A stretch of DNA of 64,000 bases from Flavobacterium sp. 83 (GCF_000744835.1 NZ_JQMS01000001.1:3162001-3226000), one strand, 5' to 3'. Positions 34,919 through 46,393 are shown, counted from the stretch's first letter. Program-made: numbers and translations. The notes: generated by a model from the sequence alone, not told the origin.

Positions 34919-37666
34919 TTGACATGTCAAAAAACAAGCCATAATTTTACAAAAATAGCATTTAAACCTTTGCATACAAACTTATTTAATATCGTTTTAT
35001 TATCAATTTTCCTAACAATGGGAGCTGGTAAATTATATTCTCAAGATACAACAAAAAAAGCAATAGCTATAGCTACTAAAAAACAAAGAGATAGCTCTAA
35101 AACCGTTGTTAATAATCCTAAAAAATCGACTCCAATCCTTAAAAAGGAAACTGATTCCATAAAAATAGATACTGTTAAACCCCAAAAAGCCTTTCTTGAT
35201 GGTAAAGTAAAATACAAGGCTGAGAAATATGTAAAAATTGATCAAAAGAAAAAACTGATCACTTTATACGATAAAGCAGAGCTATATTATCAGGATGTCG
35301 AATTAAAATCTGGTCTTATCGTCATGGATTATGAAAAAAACGAAGTGTATGCTGGCCGAATAAAAGATTCTACTGGAGCTTACAAACAATATCCAAACTT
35401 TAAGCAAGGAACTAATGTTGTAGAACCTGATTCAATTCGTTTTAATTTCAAAACAAAAAAAGCATTGATCTGGAATTCAAGATCTGATAAAGGAGAATTT
35501 AAAATAAAAGCGGCAATTACTAAAAAAGAAAATGACTCTGTATATTTCTTAAAAGGTGCTCGATTTACCACATCTAAAGATATTGATAATCCAGAATATT
35601 ATTTCCAAACGAACAAAGTGAAATTTATTCCAGGAAAAAAAGTAGTAACTGGCTTAACTAATATGGTCATTGCTGATGTACCTACACCTATAGCTTTACC
35701 ATTTGCATTTTTCCCAATGAGTAAAGAGACCAGCGTTTCTGGATTAATTTTACCAAGTTATAATGATTCGAACACAAGAGGGTTTTCTTTACAAAATGGA
35801 GGATATTATTTTGCCCTTAGCGATAATTACGACTTAACAGTTTTAGGAGATTATTATACCAATGGAAGTTATGGATTGCGTTTTGAGTCTAGTTATGCTG
35901 AGCGATATAAATATCGCGGAAATTTAAATCTCCGATTCGAAAATTTAATTACAAGCGAAAGAGGTTATCCTGATTATTTAAAACAAAAAATTTATAACAT
36001 TCAATGGTCACATTCAAAAGACTCTAAATCAAACCCAAACTCAAGTTTTTCAGCATCCGTCAATCTTGGAAGCAGTAAATATTTCAGACAATCTATAAAT
36101 CAGGCAAATATTGGATCTAATCTTAATAATACTTTAAGCTCTTCGATTTCTTACAGTAAAACATTCAATTCAGTACCCCAAGTCAGAATGTCGTTGACAG
36201 CAACCCATTCTCAAAATACACAAACTGAAGAAATCAATATGACTTTACCAACACTGCAAGTAAGTGTAGACCGTTTATATCCATTTGTAGGTAAAGATGG
36301 CGTAAAAAAGGGGTTCTTTAAAAACATCAATCTACAATACAACTTGAGCGGTAAAAATAGTATTGTTACAACCGATTCTTTATTCTTTAAGCCTCAAATG
36401 TTTCGAAATGCAAAAACAGGTATTGAACATACAATTCCAATCAGTACCAATTTTAAATTATTCAAATATTTTAGCGCTTCTTCATCCTTTAACTATAGAG
36501 AAGTTTGGTATACCAAGACGATCAACAGGAGTTATGATGAAGAACAAAGTAAAGTAGTCGATAATATTGTAAATGGATTTGATGCTTATCGAACATACTC
36601 TTTTTCATCAAGTTTAGGAACAACTATTTATGGAACATTTAATTTTGGAGCAAACAAAAAAATAAAATCAATCCGCCACGTAATGCGACCGTCAGTTTCA
36701 TATGGCTACACACCTAGTTTTGAAAAATATTACGATACATATGCTTCAGATGCAACTGGGACTATGACAAAGCAATATTCTCGCTTTGAAGCTGGGATTT
36801 TTGGAGCGCCAGGTATTTCAAATTCTAATACGCTAGGATTTGATCTAAGCAATACTTTTGAAGCTAAAGTTACTGATAAAGACAGTACTAAGGTCGAACC
36901 TAAAAAGGTAATGCTACTTAATAATTTAAACCTTTCAACTAGTTATAATCTTAATGCTGATGGAAAAACATCCCTTGCTTGGTCACCGGTTCGAGTTAGC
37001 GGTGGAACACAACTTTTTGCAAATAAAATGAATGTTAATTTTGGAGCGACTTTAGATCCTTATGCCATTGATAATTCAGGTACTAGAATTAATGTTTATA
37101 ACATTGACAATGGCGGGAGTTTATTTAGAATGACAAGTGCCAACATGACTTTGAATTATGCTATTTCAAGTAAAGATAAGGATAAAACTAAGAAAGATAA
37201 AAACGTTCAAAGCGAAAGAAATGGAGGTCGTGAAGATGATTTATTTGGAACAAATACTAATTTAAACGACAGTAAAAAAAGTCAATTTAGTGATAGTGAA
37301 GAAGAAGAAGAAGATAAAATTTCTGAATTCTTCAATGCAAAACTACCATGGGACATGACCTTTGCCTACTCTTTGACCTATGGAAATAGTAATAGAGAAA
37401 AGAAAATCATAGGGAATTCCATAATGATTTCAGCCAATGCAGACATCAGTCCAAAATGGAAAGCTGGTGTATCAACCGGTTATGATTTTGTACAAAAAGG
37501 CGTTACTTTCACTCAATTACGTTTTGAAAGAGATCTATTAAGCTGGAGAATGGATTTTAATTGGACACCATTTGGAACAAATGCTAATTGGGGCTTTTTT
37601 ATCGGTATAAAATCCGGTGTATTAAGTGATATAAAATTTGATAAAAGAAGTAGAACTAACAGATAG
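34919..37666 (+). CDS. lptD: LPS-assembly protein LptD-like outer-membrane protein (OstA domain)
   Basis: The protein is about 915 residues from the first TTG. A second TTG at 34970 would also precede the signal segment (TNLFNIVLLSIFLTMGAGKLYSQ), and no ATG precedes it, so the start is unsure. Residues about 85-230 form an OstA-like beta-jellyroll (KKLITLYDKAELYYQDVELKSGLIVMDYEKNEVYAG). The remainder is a large barrel with many aromatic-ended strands, GLILPSYNDSNTRGFSLQNGGYYFALSDNYDLT and a final RMDFNWTPFGTNANWGFFIGIKSG. It inserts lipopolysaccharide into the outer leaflet. An acidic Ser/Glu/Asp-rich insert lies near residue 790. Confidence 0.88.
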   Translation: MTCQKTSHNFTKIAFKPLHTNLFNIVLLSIFLTMGAGKLYSQDTTKKAIAIATKKQRDSSKTVVNNPKKSTPILKKETDSIKIDTVKPQKAFLDGKVKYKAEKYVKIDQKKKLITLYDKAELYYQDVELKSGLIVMDYEKNEVYAGRIKDSTGAYKQYPNFKQGTNVVEPDSIRFNFKTKKALIWNSRSDKGEFKIKAAITKKENDSVYFLKGARFTTSKDIDNPEYYFQTNKVKFIPGKKVVTGLTNMVIADVPTPIALPFAFFPMSKETSVSGLILPSYNDSNTRGFSLQNGGYYFALSDNYDLTVLGDYYTNGSYGLRFESSYAERYKYRGNLNLRFENLITSERGYPDYLKQKIYNIQWSHSKDSKSNPNSSFSASVNLGSSKYFRQSINQANIGSNLNNTLSSSISYSKTFNSVPQVRMSLTATHSQNTQTEEINMTLPTLQVSVDRLYPFVGKDGVKKGFFKNINLQYNLSGKNSIVTTDSLFFKPQMFRNAKTGIEHTIPISTNFKLFKYFSASSSFNYREVWYTKTINRSYDEEQSKVVDNIVNGFDAYRTYSFSSSLGTTIYGTFNFGANKKIKSIRHVMRPSVSYGYTPSFEKYYDTYASDATGTMTKQYSRFEAGIFGAPGISNSNTLGFDLSNTFEAKVTDKDSTKVEPKKVMLLNNLNLSTSYNLNADGKTSLAWSPVRVSGGTQLFANKMNVNFGATLDPYAIDNSGTRINVYNIDNGGSLFRMTSANMTLNYAISSKDKDKTKKDKNVQSERNGGREDDLFGTNTNLNDSKKSQFSDSEEEEEDKISEFFNAKLPWDMTFAYSLTYGNSNREKKIIGNSIMISANADISPKWKAGVSTGYDFVQKGVTFTQLRFERDLLSWRMDFNWTPFGTNANWGFFIGIKSGVLSDIKFDKRSRTNR

Positions 37667-37800
37667 TTTTACACCTTTTAATAAAGAAATTTGAAGTGAA
37701 TATAAAAATATAAATTCTTTAAGAAAAAATTCTCCTTAAAAAAATAAGCTATAATACTAAATTATAGTTTTCAGTTATAATAATTAAACTCTACAATATT

Positions 37801-38181
37801 ATGAAACAGATAATTTTTACTGAAAATGCTCCAACACCAATTGGCCCATATAATCAAGCAGTTCTTAAGGGAAATACACTTTATACTTCTGGCCAAATTG
37901 CAATAAACCCTGTAACTGGTGAATTAATTACCGAAACAATTGAAGCCGAAACTGAACAAGTTATGCTAAATATGAAAGCAGTGTTGGATGCTGCCGGAAT
38001 GACGTTTGAAAACGTAGTAAAAGCTACAATTTTCATAATGGATATGAATGACTTTGGAAAAATAAATACTGTTTATGGTTCTTATTTTAACGAAAAAACC
38101 GCTCCAGCTCGTGAAACGGTTCAAGTGGCTTCTTTGCCAAAAAATGTAAATGTTGAAATTTCTATGATTGCAGTGCAATAG
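37801..38181 (+). CDS. ridA: RidA-family enamine/imine deaminase
   Basis: The 126-residue protein matches YjgF/YER057c/UK114: ENAPTPIGPYNQAV, LYTSGQIAINPVTGEL, NMKAVLDAAGMTFENVVKATIFI, and the catalytic Arg in KTAPARETVQVASLP. It hydrolyses reactive 2-aminoacrylate-type imines produced by PLP enzymes and works as a cytoplasmic trimer. Length and start are standard. The last 20 bp overlap the end of the convergent mgsA gene, with no terminator between them. Confidence 0.95.
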   Translation: MKQIIFTENAPTPIGPYNQAVLKGNTLYTSGQIAINPVTGELITETIEAETEQVMLNMKAVLDAAGMTFENVVKATIFIMDMNDFGKINTVYGSYFNEKTAPARETVQVASLPKNVNVEISMIAVQ

Positions 38182-38536
38182 CATTTAATAATAATTGTGC
38201 CGTTGCCTCATTTGTAGCCAATGGCACATTATGTACATCACAAACACGAATAAGCATATTAATATCAGCTTCATGAGCATGACTTGATAATGGATCTTTA
38301 AAAAAGAAAACCATTTGAGTTTTACCTTCAGCAACTCTGGCAGCAATTTGAGCATCGCCTCCTAAAGGACCTGAAAGCATTTTAGTCACTTTGAATCCTG
38401 ACTTTTCAGCTTTACCTCCCGTTGTCCCAGTAGCAATTAACTGAATTTTTTCTTCTTGTAAAACCGCTTTGTTTTTTTCTAAAAACTGAACTAAATCTGC
38501 TTTTTTACCATCGTGTGCAATAATTGCAATCTCCAT
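38162..38536 (-). CDS. mgsA: Methylglyoxal synthase
   Basis: The 124-residue enzyme converts dihydroxyacetone phosphate to methylglyoxal, a glycolytic overflow bypass. Active-site landmarks are IAHDGKKADL (H8, D9), TGTTGGKAE, GPLGGDAQI with catalytic D61, and DPLSSHAHEADI (H86/H88). It is slightly shorter than the E. coli enzyme (152 residues), as is usual for this subgroup. It is 5 bp downstream of the BadF-type kinase gene on the same strand, and gapA and pfkA are further upstream, so it belongs to a sugar-metabolism cluster. Confidence 0.95.
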   Translation of the reverse strand: MEIAIIAHDGKKADLVQFLEKNKAVLQEEKIQLIATGTTGGKAEKSGFKVTKMLSGPLGGDAQIAARVAEGKTQMVFFFKDPLSSHAHEADINMLIRVCDVHNVPLATNEATAQLLLNAIALQS

Positions 38537-38541
38537 AAAAA

Positions 38542-39393
38542 TTATTTATTAGCAATATGATACGCAATAAGTCCATCAATTGGTCTTCTTAGTACGTTAC
38601 CTAAATTTAATTCATATTTATCAAAAGTCTCTTGCAATTCCTCTTTTAAGTAAAATGCTATAGAACCTACAAAATGTACAGGTACGTCTTTACAGTTATC
38701 ATATTGTTTAATATAATTCTTTACAAAAGATTTCATTCCTTTGAAAATAATTTTTCTGCAAAATTCAGTTTCTTTATGTTGAATTAAGAACTTGGCGAAT
38801 GTTGCTAAATATGCATTTGGATTTGGTTCTTTATACAATTTACTTTTGATAGCATCCGGATCCAAATCGTATAATTTTTCAAATTCAACGGCCAATTCTT
38901 TCGGCATTTTGTTGAAATAATACTTTCTAATTAATTCTTTTCCAAAAACGTTACCACTACAATCATCCATAGCAATATAACCTAATGATTGAACTTTTTG
39001 ATGTAATTCTTTACCATCAAAATAACTGCAGTTAGATCCAGTACCTAAAATACTAACAATTGCTTTTTCACCTTTAGGTGTTGTTGCATATACAGCTGCA
39101 TAAGTATCCTCTTCAACAACTATAATTGCGTTTGGAAAGTAGTTTTGAAAAATTTGTGAAAGTGCAACTTTCATTCTTTCAGTTCCACATCCAGCTCCAT
39201 AAAAGAACAAATGGGTTGCTTCTTTTTTATTTTGTAAAATATCAAAACGATCATTTAATCGCTCAACTATTTCATCTCCTTCCAAAATTTCTGGATTCAA
39301 TCCCAATGTTTGCGTTGTAAACAACACTTTCCCATCATCATCTATCGCAATCCAATCAGCTTTGGTAGAGCCACTATCAACTAATAATCTCAT
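38542..39393 (-). CDS. BadF/BadG-type ATPase, N-acetylglucosamine kinase-like
   Basis: The 283-residue protein of the ASKHA fold has phosphate-1 motif LVDSGSTKADWIAID, FYGAGCGTERM, the SILGTGSNCSYFDG phosphate-2 loop, and VHFVGSIAFYLKEEL. The group includes eukaryote-like N-acetylglucosamine kinases and BadF-type activating ATPases. No Fe-S cysteines of activases are seen, so a sugar kinase is favoured. Likely role: phosphorylation of amino sugars salvaged from cell wall or chitin. It precedes mgsA by 5 bp, giving a two-gene unit separated from gapA by a terminator. Confidence 0.85.
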   Translation of the reverse strand: MRLLVDSGSTKADWIAIDDDGKVLFTTQTLGLNPEILEGDEIVERLNDRFDILQNKKEATHLFFYGAGCGTERMKVALSQIFQNYFPNAIIVVEEDTYAAVYATTPKGEKAIVSILGTGSNCSYFDGKELHQKVQSLGYIAMDDCSGNVFGKELIRKYYFNKMPKELAVEFEKLYDLDPDAIKSKLYKEPNPNAYLATFAKFLIQHKETEFCRKIIFKGMKSFVKNYIKQYDNCKDVPVHFVGSIAFYLKEELQETFDKYELNLGNVLRRPIDGLIAYHIANK

Positions 39394-39486
39394 TTTTTTT
39401 GGTTTTTTTGGTTTTTTTGTATTTCGTATTACTTATTTAAAATTTATGCAGTGTGAAATTTGCATTTTAAAAAGTGCACAAAAAAT

Positions 39487-39519
39487 AAAGTCCCGTTAAA
39501 TATAATATAACGGGACTTT
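39487..39519 (-). terminator. Intrinsic terminator after gapA
   Basis: A perfect 12-bp stem AAAGTCCCGTTA / TAACGGGACTTT has a nine-base loop. It lies 15 bp beyond the gapA stop on the minus strand. Confidence 0.9.
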
Positions 39520-39533
39520 GTAAATATAAAGAA

Positions 39534-40544
<1,011 letters not shown>

Positions 40545-40612
40545 TTAATTTTTGTTTGTATTTATTTAACTTATATAAAGTCTAATTTCCTCACAATAAA
40601 CTTTAACGATTT

Positions 40613-41599
40613 CTATGTTGACATTATATCAGAAACTCTTAATAATTCTCTATCAATTTCTGTTTTACCTTTTATAGCTTGTTCTAATGGCGTTAGAGCG
40701 ACTTTGTCACTTTGTAAACCAACCATGTAATTTGATTTGCCTTCCAATAATGATTCAACAGCTTTTACTCCTAATCTACTAGCTAAAACTCTATCGAAAC
40801 ATGATGGAGAACCACCACGTTGCATATGACCCAGAACAGAAACTCTAACATCATACTCCGGTAAATTAGCTTCAACATAATCCTTTAACTCGAATACGTT
40901 TTTACCAATTTTATCGCCTTCAGCAATAACAACGATACTGGATGATTTCCCTGAAGCTTTACTTTTTTGTAATGATTCTAATAATCTTTCCAATCCTAAA
41001 TCTTCTTCCGGAATCAAAATTTCCTCAGCTCCTGCTCCAATACCAGCATTTAATGCGATATGTCCTGCATCCCTTCCCATTACCTCTACAAAGAATAAAC
41101 GGTTATGCGAACTTGCAGTATCTCTAATTTTATCAATTACATCTACTACTGTATTTAAGGCTGTATCATAACCTAAAGTATGACTTGTTCCAAATATATC
41201 ATTATCAATAGTACCTGGAATTCCCATAACTGGAAAATTAAATTCGGTATTAAATATCAAACCTCCAGTAAAAGTACCATCACCTCCGATTACAACTAGA
41301 GCATCAATTCCAGCTTTTAAAAGATGTTCATGAGCTTTTTTTCTTCCTTCTGGAGTCCTAAATTCTGTAGATCGAGCTGATTTTAAAATCGTCCCTCCTT
41401 TATTTACAATGTTGTTTACACTTCGTGGTCCCATTTCTTTGAAGTCTCCTTCAATCATTCCTTGGTATCCTCTGTATATTCCTATGCATTCTATATTATG
41501 ATAAGCACATGTCCTAACGACTGATCGAATTGCTGCATTCATTCCTGGTGAATCTCCACCCGAGGTTAGAACACCGACTTTTTTTATTGTTTTTGGCAT
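40613..41599 (-). CDS. pfkA: ATP-dependent 6-phosphofructokinase
   Basis: The 328-residue enzyme phosphorylates fructose 6-phosphate. Motifs: GVLTSGGDSPGMNAAIR (ATP site), GGDGTFTG, the catalytic loop GIPGTIDNDI with D132, FVEVMGRDAGHIALNAGIGAGAEEILIPE, and SVLGHMQRGGSPSCFDR. GDGT after the first Gly pair favours ATP rather than pyrophosphate as donor. It is the first gene of the probable pfkA-gapA unit, with a 363-bp AT-rich gap upstream. Confidence 0.97.
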   Translation of the reverse strand: MPKTIKKVGVLTSGGDSPGMNAAIRSVVRTCAYHNIECIGIYRGYQGMIEGDFKEMGPRSVNNIVNKGGTILKSARSTEFRTPEGRKKAHEHLLKAGIDALVVIGGDGTFTGGLIFNTEFNFPVMGIPGTIDNDIFGTSHTLGYDTALNTVVDVIDKIRDTASSHNRLFFVEVMGRDAGHIALNAGIGAGAEEILIPEEDLGLERLLESLQKSKASGKSSSIVVIAEGDKIGKNVFELKDYVEANLPEYDVRVSVLGHMQRGGSPSCFDRVLASRLGVKAVESLLEGKSNYMVGLQSDKVALTPLEQAIKGKTEIDRELLRVSDIMST

Positions 41600-41962
41600 T
41601 ATTTAAGTATTAAAGTGTAAAATTAGCAAACATTCAGCACTTTTAAAGCTGCATTTTTTATAAATTAGTAAACAGCCTCAAATTCAAACGTTTTCGTTAA
41701 TAAGTTTTTAAAAAACCAAAAAAAAACCGTTTTATTTAACAAAATTAAAAAAAAATCAATTATTACTTGATAATTAACAATTAATAGGATTTTATCTTTG
41801 AAATTTAGAAAAAGTTAAAACTCATCATAAAAGACGAAAATTAAAAAAATTAAAAAAAAATTATCACAATTTATTTATAAAAATTTCAAGCTTAATTATA
41901 ACAAAACATTATAAACTACTAATTATTAAAATTTTATATTTCAAACTTAAAATATAAAAAGA
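41600..41962. other. Gene-free AT-rich gap between pfkA and tamB
   Basis: I see no ORF worth calling. The stretch must hold the minus-strand pfkA promoter. On the plus strand TATCTTTG at 41793-41800 with TTG at 41767-41769 (23 bases apart) matches the Bacteroidota promoter consensus but points at the 3' end of tamB. Long A-runs fill 41830-41880. No clear hairpin terminator follows tamB. Confidence 0.5.
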
Positions 41963-44900
41963 TTAATCCTCATTAGGAATAACTGCTTCTTGATTCGTTT
42001 TTAGCTTTTCTGTCGTCGGTTTTTTAGGTTTCGAAAAGTTTATATAATCTGGAGATAAATTAGAATCCTGGTCCTCACTAGTAGGCTTGATTTCTCTATC
42101 CAGTTTATGTTTTTTAAATATTTTATTAACGAATTCTTTAAAAGTATCAAAATCGACCTCATATGAAACACCTAAACCTTGAGTATAACCTATTCCTTGA
42201 CCTATATAATTAATATCGTTTTCTTTATTAAAAAGACGTAAATTCATAGTTCCATCTTCATTAACCCTATATAAAACCTCTAAATCTCCTACAATTGCTG
42301 ATTCATTTATTCCTCCAAATGGCACCCCAACTTTTCCATTAATAGTAATTCTTTCATTAATTTTAGATGAAATCGTAGCAACAAATCTTCCATCTGTTTC
42401 TCTACCAATTCTTTTATCGGCACCTATAAAATTAATTCCAACTTTAAATTTTTCATTATCAGATTGAATAATACCACCCAAAATACTAGTTGCCGTTTCA
42501 AATAAACTACCTGAAAAATCAGATTGATTCACTCCTTCAGGACTTAAAAAACCACCCGATGATAATAAGTATAATGCTTGTGTTTGTCTGACATCCTTAT
42601 CGTTTAATTTATACTGAATTTCAGATTTCAGAACATTACTGACGGTTGGAAATTCAATATTAAAATCTGGCTCCGGGCTCGTTAAATCTCCTCGTAGACC
42701 TATCACAACTTCAACAGGAACTTTAGTATTGAAAGAAGAATTTTCTAATAATACCGCAGGATTTGCCGTTGTTTTATAAACCGCTTCCAAATTTAATTGT
42801 GCTTTCATTGGATTCCCTTCCCATGAAATTGAACCACCTTTTTTTACAGCAAACTTCTTATCAATCAATCCACCATATTTAAAATTATAAGTTCCTTCAT
42901 AAGCTTGGAAATCTCCCCACATATTAAATTTACCCAAGGTATTTATCTTAAACAATAAAGACCCAAAACCCTTTCCTTTCATTCCATGTCCGGTATTCCT
43001 ATCTAAAATAACTTCTACTTCTGCATTTGGGGTTATATCAAAATCAAACTCTAATTCTAAGCCATTATAATTTCTAGTACTCTCATAGATTCCTTTTTGA
43101 ATATTATATTTTTCTTTAGCTGTAACGAAATGAATAAAGGTATTATCACTAACACTTTCTGCATTATTAATTGGTATTTTTATTGCAGTTCCTTTTTCAG
43201 ATTTTGCATCTACTTTGATAAATAAAGAATTTGTAAGTCCCTTTATCGTGGCAATACCATCTATAAAAGCAGTACCATAATAAGCCGCATCTTCGCTGTC
43301 TTTTGTATCTAAAGCTACTAGATTTTTTGAATTAATGGCTAAATCTAATTTCCAATCACCAAAATTATGATGACTAATACTTCCATTTAAAGTTCCTTTT
43401 GTCCCGTACTTAGTATCGGTTAGTGTATTATTTCTAAACAAAAACTTCTCATCAGCCAAGTCAACAATTGTTTTATCTTTTAATTCATAATCTACATTCA
43501 GATAAGGAATAGTCATTCCAGCATTATCTACATAAAGACGTCCATTTATTTCCGGTTTATTAAGATTTCCTTGAATCGTTGAATTACCAGATACAAAACC
43601 CCTGATATTTGACAAAACCTCACCTCCCAAAGAACTTAATACTCCTAAATTAAATTTCTCGAATTTCAGTTTTAAATCCAGAATTGTTTCTTTATCTACA
43701 ATTTCAAAATCCCCATCGGCATTGAAAGATTGAAAATTTTCATTTTCGAGACTAGAATTTATAGTGAATTTTTTAAACCTTTCATCCCCCTCAATATCAA
43801 AGTTTAAAACACCTAAATCTGTTTTGTTCAAATTCAAATGGTCAATTATTATGGATGCAGTAGGTTGGTAAACATTTTTGTTTTGTTTATAATTTACTTC
43901 TCCATTAATATTACCATTAAAGACGAACTTTTCATTATCAGGAGTAATTTTATTTAGATCAACATCTTTAAAACTTAGCTTTAAATCTTTAAAGGATGTA
44001 CCCCTTAAATCCCCTTTCAATGAAATTTCCTGATTTTCATGTGACAAAATGATATTATCGATATTGAAATTTTTAAAAACCTTATCAAAAACAATTTGAT
44101 TATCAGGTGCCTCATTAGCATTCAAAAACCACAAATAATCTTTAAATTTAACTTCAGATTTACTAATCCCAACAACATTTTTATTGGCAGCATTTATAGT
44201 ATGATATAAATTTAAATTATAATAATCTTCCCCCTTGGCTCCTCCTTTAAATTCAGAACGAAAGTATAACGTATCTTTCATTGTAATATTTATCAAACTA
44301 AAATCTCGAATTTTATAGTATTTATTCTTAATACTATCTAATTCTATATAAGCATTGTATAGCGGATTTTTATTATCCACAGCTATTCTAATGTTGTCAA
44401 AAGTATTGTTTGCAGCTACAATTTGTGGTGAATTGAAATTAAGTTTAAACTCTTGATTATCCGAATTAATATTCCCTTTCACTATAGTGTTAGCACCAAT
44501 AGAAATATCCGGATAAAAAATTTCAATGATTTTATTATAAATTGTAAAATCAAATTTCAGAAACTGTCCTTTTTTTACTTTATTTGGTTTATAATTTGTG
44601 TAAAGACTACCTAATGAATTAGTCACCATATTTTTCAATTGACTAAATTCATATTTACCCACAATCTGACCTTGAATAATATCTGGAGAATTTACAGTTA
44701 TTGTTCTAACTTTATTTTGATCAAAAATTGAGCTTATTGCAAAATCATCAAAACGGTACATTCCTTTTACATTTTGATATGAAGTCGCGTTAATAAATAA
44801 ATTTCCTTGCAAATTCTCTATAGTATTCCCCGAAGCCTGGACAACAACATCTCCTTTGAATACTGAAATAGAATCTTTTACAAAATTCAATTTATGTAAA

Positions 44901-46393
44901 TCAGCATTTACAACATTAATATGAAAATCATAACGGCTGTCTTTTTTACTCAAATCTAACAAGCCATCAAAAGTCATATTCAAATTAGGATCATTTACAG
45001 AAATTTGACCTTTATAATTCGGCATTTTAAAAACACCGTTAACAACAATATTATTATAGGTATAATTATTATAATCAATTTTAGTAACATCTCCTTTTAT
45101 GGATGTATCCAAGTATTTTTCCTTAAAACCTTTTCCGTCAACATCAATATTCATGCTGACTTTCCCAAAGTCTTTTCGTTCGAATAAAGTCCCAATATCA
45201 AAATCTTCCAAAACAACTTTACCTGCATAAGATGCTTTATCGATTTCATCTATATTGTTCATTTTCAAATCAGATTGCACTTTCCCCAATGCTGTGGACA
45301 TTGAAAAACTGGCATTTATTGCAGTTGTAGTGATTTCAGCAATACCAACAGCATTGAATTTTCCTAATTTTTTTAATGTTGTAGGTAATTTTTTCCCAAG
45401 AATATCTGGAAGAATAACAATCAGATTATCATAACTGGAGGACAGTTTATTGAACTTTCCATACATATAAAATTTTTGACCCATTTTAGCAAAAAGGTTC
45501 TTGAAGTTTACATTACCTTTAATCTGAGTTTTCCTAGAATCAACTAAATTTAAGTTTGTTACTTTTAAATCATTAAGTGTACCTTTTATAATAGCTTTAG
45601 TGTAAAAATGTTGATTTCTGCCTAATTCTTTATAAAAATAACGAATATCATTAGAAGCCAGCGATGCTTTATCAAGCTTAACATCAAACTGAACTTTATC
45701 AGTAAAATTAGAGAAATCTTCAATTTTATATTTTAAAGAAACAGTTCCTTTTAGTTTAGACTCCTTAGTCAACAAATCTAATTTATCTAATTTAATTTGT
45801 TTTTTTGTGTAACTGAATATTGAACTTAAATTGACTACATACAAACCCCGATGATCTAAAAATGACATTTTATGAATTGTAGTATTCACATCCGGACCAT
45901 ATAATTTAAAATCAGTAATGTAAGCATTCAGTTTAGTAAAATCGACATCTTTAGGAACTTCTCTGTTTTCATCTGTTAAAATAAAATGTCCATTAGTAAT
46001 GTACGCGTCTTGGGCAGTCAGCAAAAAATGCCTACCGGTAGACTTACTCGTCCCGAAAGCATTTATAAATTTATCTAAATTAGTTTCCTTTTCGTTTTTA
46101 TACGTTTTCAAGTTAAACAATACCCCATCCAATCGTAATTCACCAAAAATTAAGTCTCCATCGAGTAATTTTTTTCCGTCGAGAATACTCGTTTTAATTC
46201 TGTTGGAATAAATCAGAGTATCCTTATGATGATCCAAAATTAAGACTTTTTTGAATTTCACACCTCCAAAAGCAGATACTGCAACTTCATCAATTGCAAT
46301 GTTGATTCCAAAATCTTTATTAATACTCCGAACAAAATATTGAGCAATTTTTGTTTGGATAAAAGGCGTAGAAAGAGCTATACCAAGCACCAA
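41963..46393 (-). CDS. tamB: Translocation/assembly module TamB-like protein (AsmA-like, DUF490)
   Basis: The protein is at least 1476 residues from the TTG at 46393. The membrane anchor extends upstream in the same frame (KKFKKIVFRSLLGLILLLLVLGIAL), but no ATG, GTG or TTG lies between there and an upstream stop, so the true start may be a rare codon. The body is long repetitive beta-structure (AsmA/TamB groove). The C-terminal DUF490 domain has GGSISWEGNPMKAQLNLEAVYKTTANPA, FNIEFPTVSN, QALYLLSSGGFLSPEG and INERITINGKVGVPFGG. It spans the periplasm and moves phospholipids or assists barrel assembly. It is divergent from tsaD. Confidence 0.93.
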   Translation of the reverse strand: MVLGIALSTPFIQTKIAQYFVRSINKDFGINIAIDEVAVSAFGGVKFKKVLILDHHKDTLIYSNRIKTSILDGKKLLDGDLIFGELRLDGVLFNLKTYKNEKETNLDKFINAFGTSKSTGRHFLLTAQDAYITNGHFILTDENREVPKDVDFTKLNAYITDFKLYGPDVNTTIHKMSFLDHRGLYVVNLSSIFSYTKKQIKLDKLDLLTKESKLKGTVSLKYKIEDFSNFTDKVQFDVKLDKASLASNDIRYFYKELGRNQHFYTKAIIKGTLNDLKVTNLNLVDSRKTQIKGNVNFKNLFAKMGQKFYMYGKFNKLSSSYDNLIVILPDILGKKLPTTLKKLGKFNAVGIAEITTTAINASFSMSTALGKVQSDLKMNNIDEIDKASYAGKVVLEDFDIGTLFERKDFGKVSMNIDVDGKGFKEKYLDTSIKGDVTKIDYNNYTYNNIVVNGVFKMPNYKGQISVNDPNLNMTFDGLLDLSKKDSRYDFHINVVNADLHKLNFVKDSISVFKGDVVVQASGNTIENLQGNLFINATSYQNVKGMYRFDDFAISSIFDQNKVRTITVNSPDIIQGQIVGKYEFSQLKNMVTNSLGSLYTNYKPNKVKKGQFLKFDFTIYNKIIEIFYPDISIGANTIVKGNINSDNQEFKLNFNSPQIVAANNTFDNIRIAVDNKNPLYNAYIELDSIKNKYYKIRDFSLINITMKDTLYFRSEFKGGAKGEDYYNLNLYHTINAANKNVVGISKSEVKFKDYLWFLNANEAPDNQIVFDKVFKNFNIDNIILSHENQEISLKGDLRGTSFKDLKLSFKDVDLNKITPDNEKFVFNGNINGEVNYKQNKNVYQPTASIIIDHLNLNKTDLGVLNFDIEGDERFKKFTINSSLENENFQSFNADGDFEIVDKETILDLKLKFEKFNLGVLSSLGGEVLSNIRGFVSGNSTIQGNLNKPEINGRLYVDNAGMTIPYLNVDYELKDKTIVDLADEKFLFRNNTLTDTKYGTKGTLNGSISHHNFGDWKLDLAINSKNLVALDTKDSEDAAYYGTAFIDGIATIKGLTNSLFIKVDAKSEKGTAIKIPINNAESVSDNTFIHFVTAKEKYNIQKGIYESTRNYNGLELEFDFDITPNAEVEVILDRNTGHGMKGKGFGSLLFKINTLGKFNMWGDFQAYEGTYNFKYGGLIDKKFAVKKGGSISWEGNPMKAQLNLEAVYKTTANPAVLLENSSFNTKVPVEVVIGLRGDLTSPEPDFNIEFPTVSNVLKSEIQYKLNDKDVRQTQALYLLSSGGFLSPEGVNQSDFSGSLFETATSILGGIIQSDNEKFKVGINFIGADKRIGRETDGRFVATISSKINERITINGKVGVPFGGINESAIVGDLEVLYRVNEDGTMNLRLFNKENDINYIGQGIGYTQGLGVSYEVDFDTFKEFVNKIFKKHKLDREIKPTSEDQDSNLSPDYINFSKPKKPTTEKLKTNQEAVIPNED

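Noticed and set aside
39390..39420. Triple GGTTTTTTT repeat before the BadF-type kinase
   Set aside because: A short homopolymer-rich spacer in AT-rich DNA, with no supporting structure.
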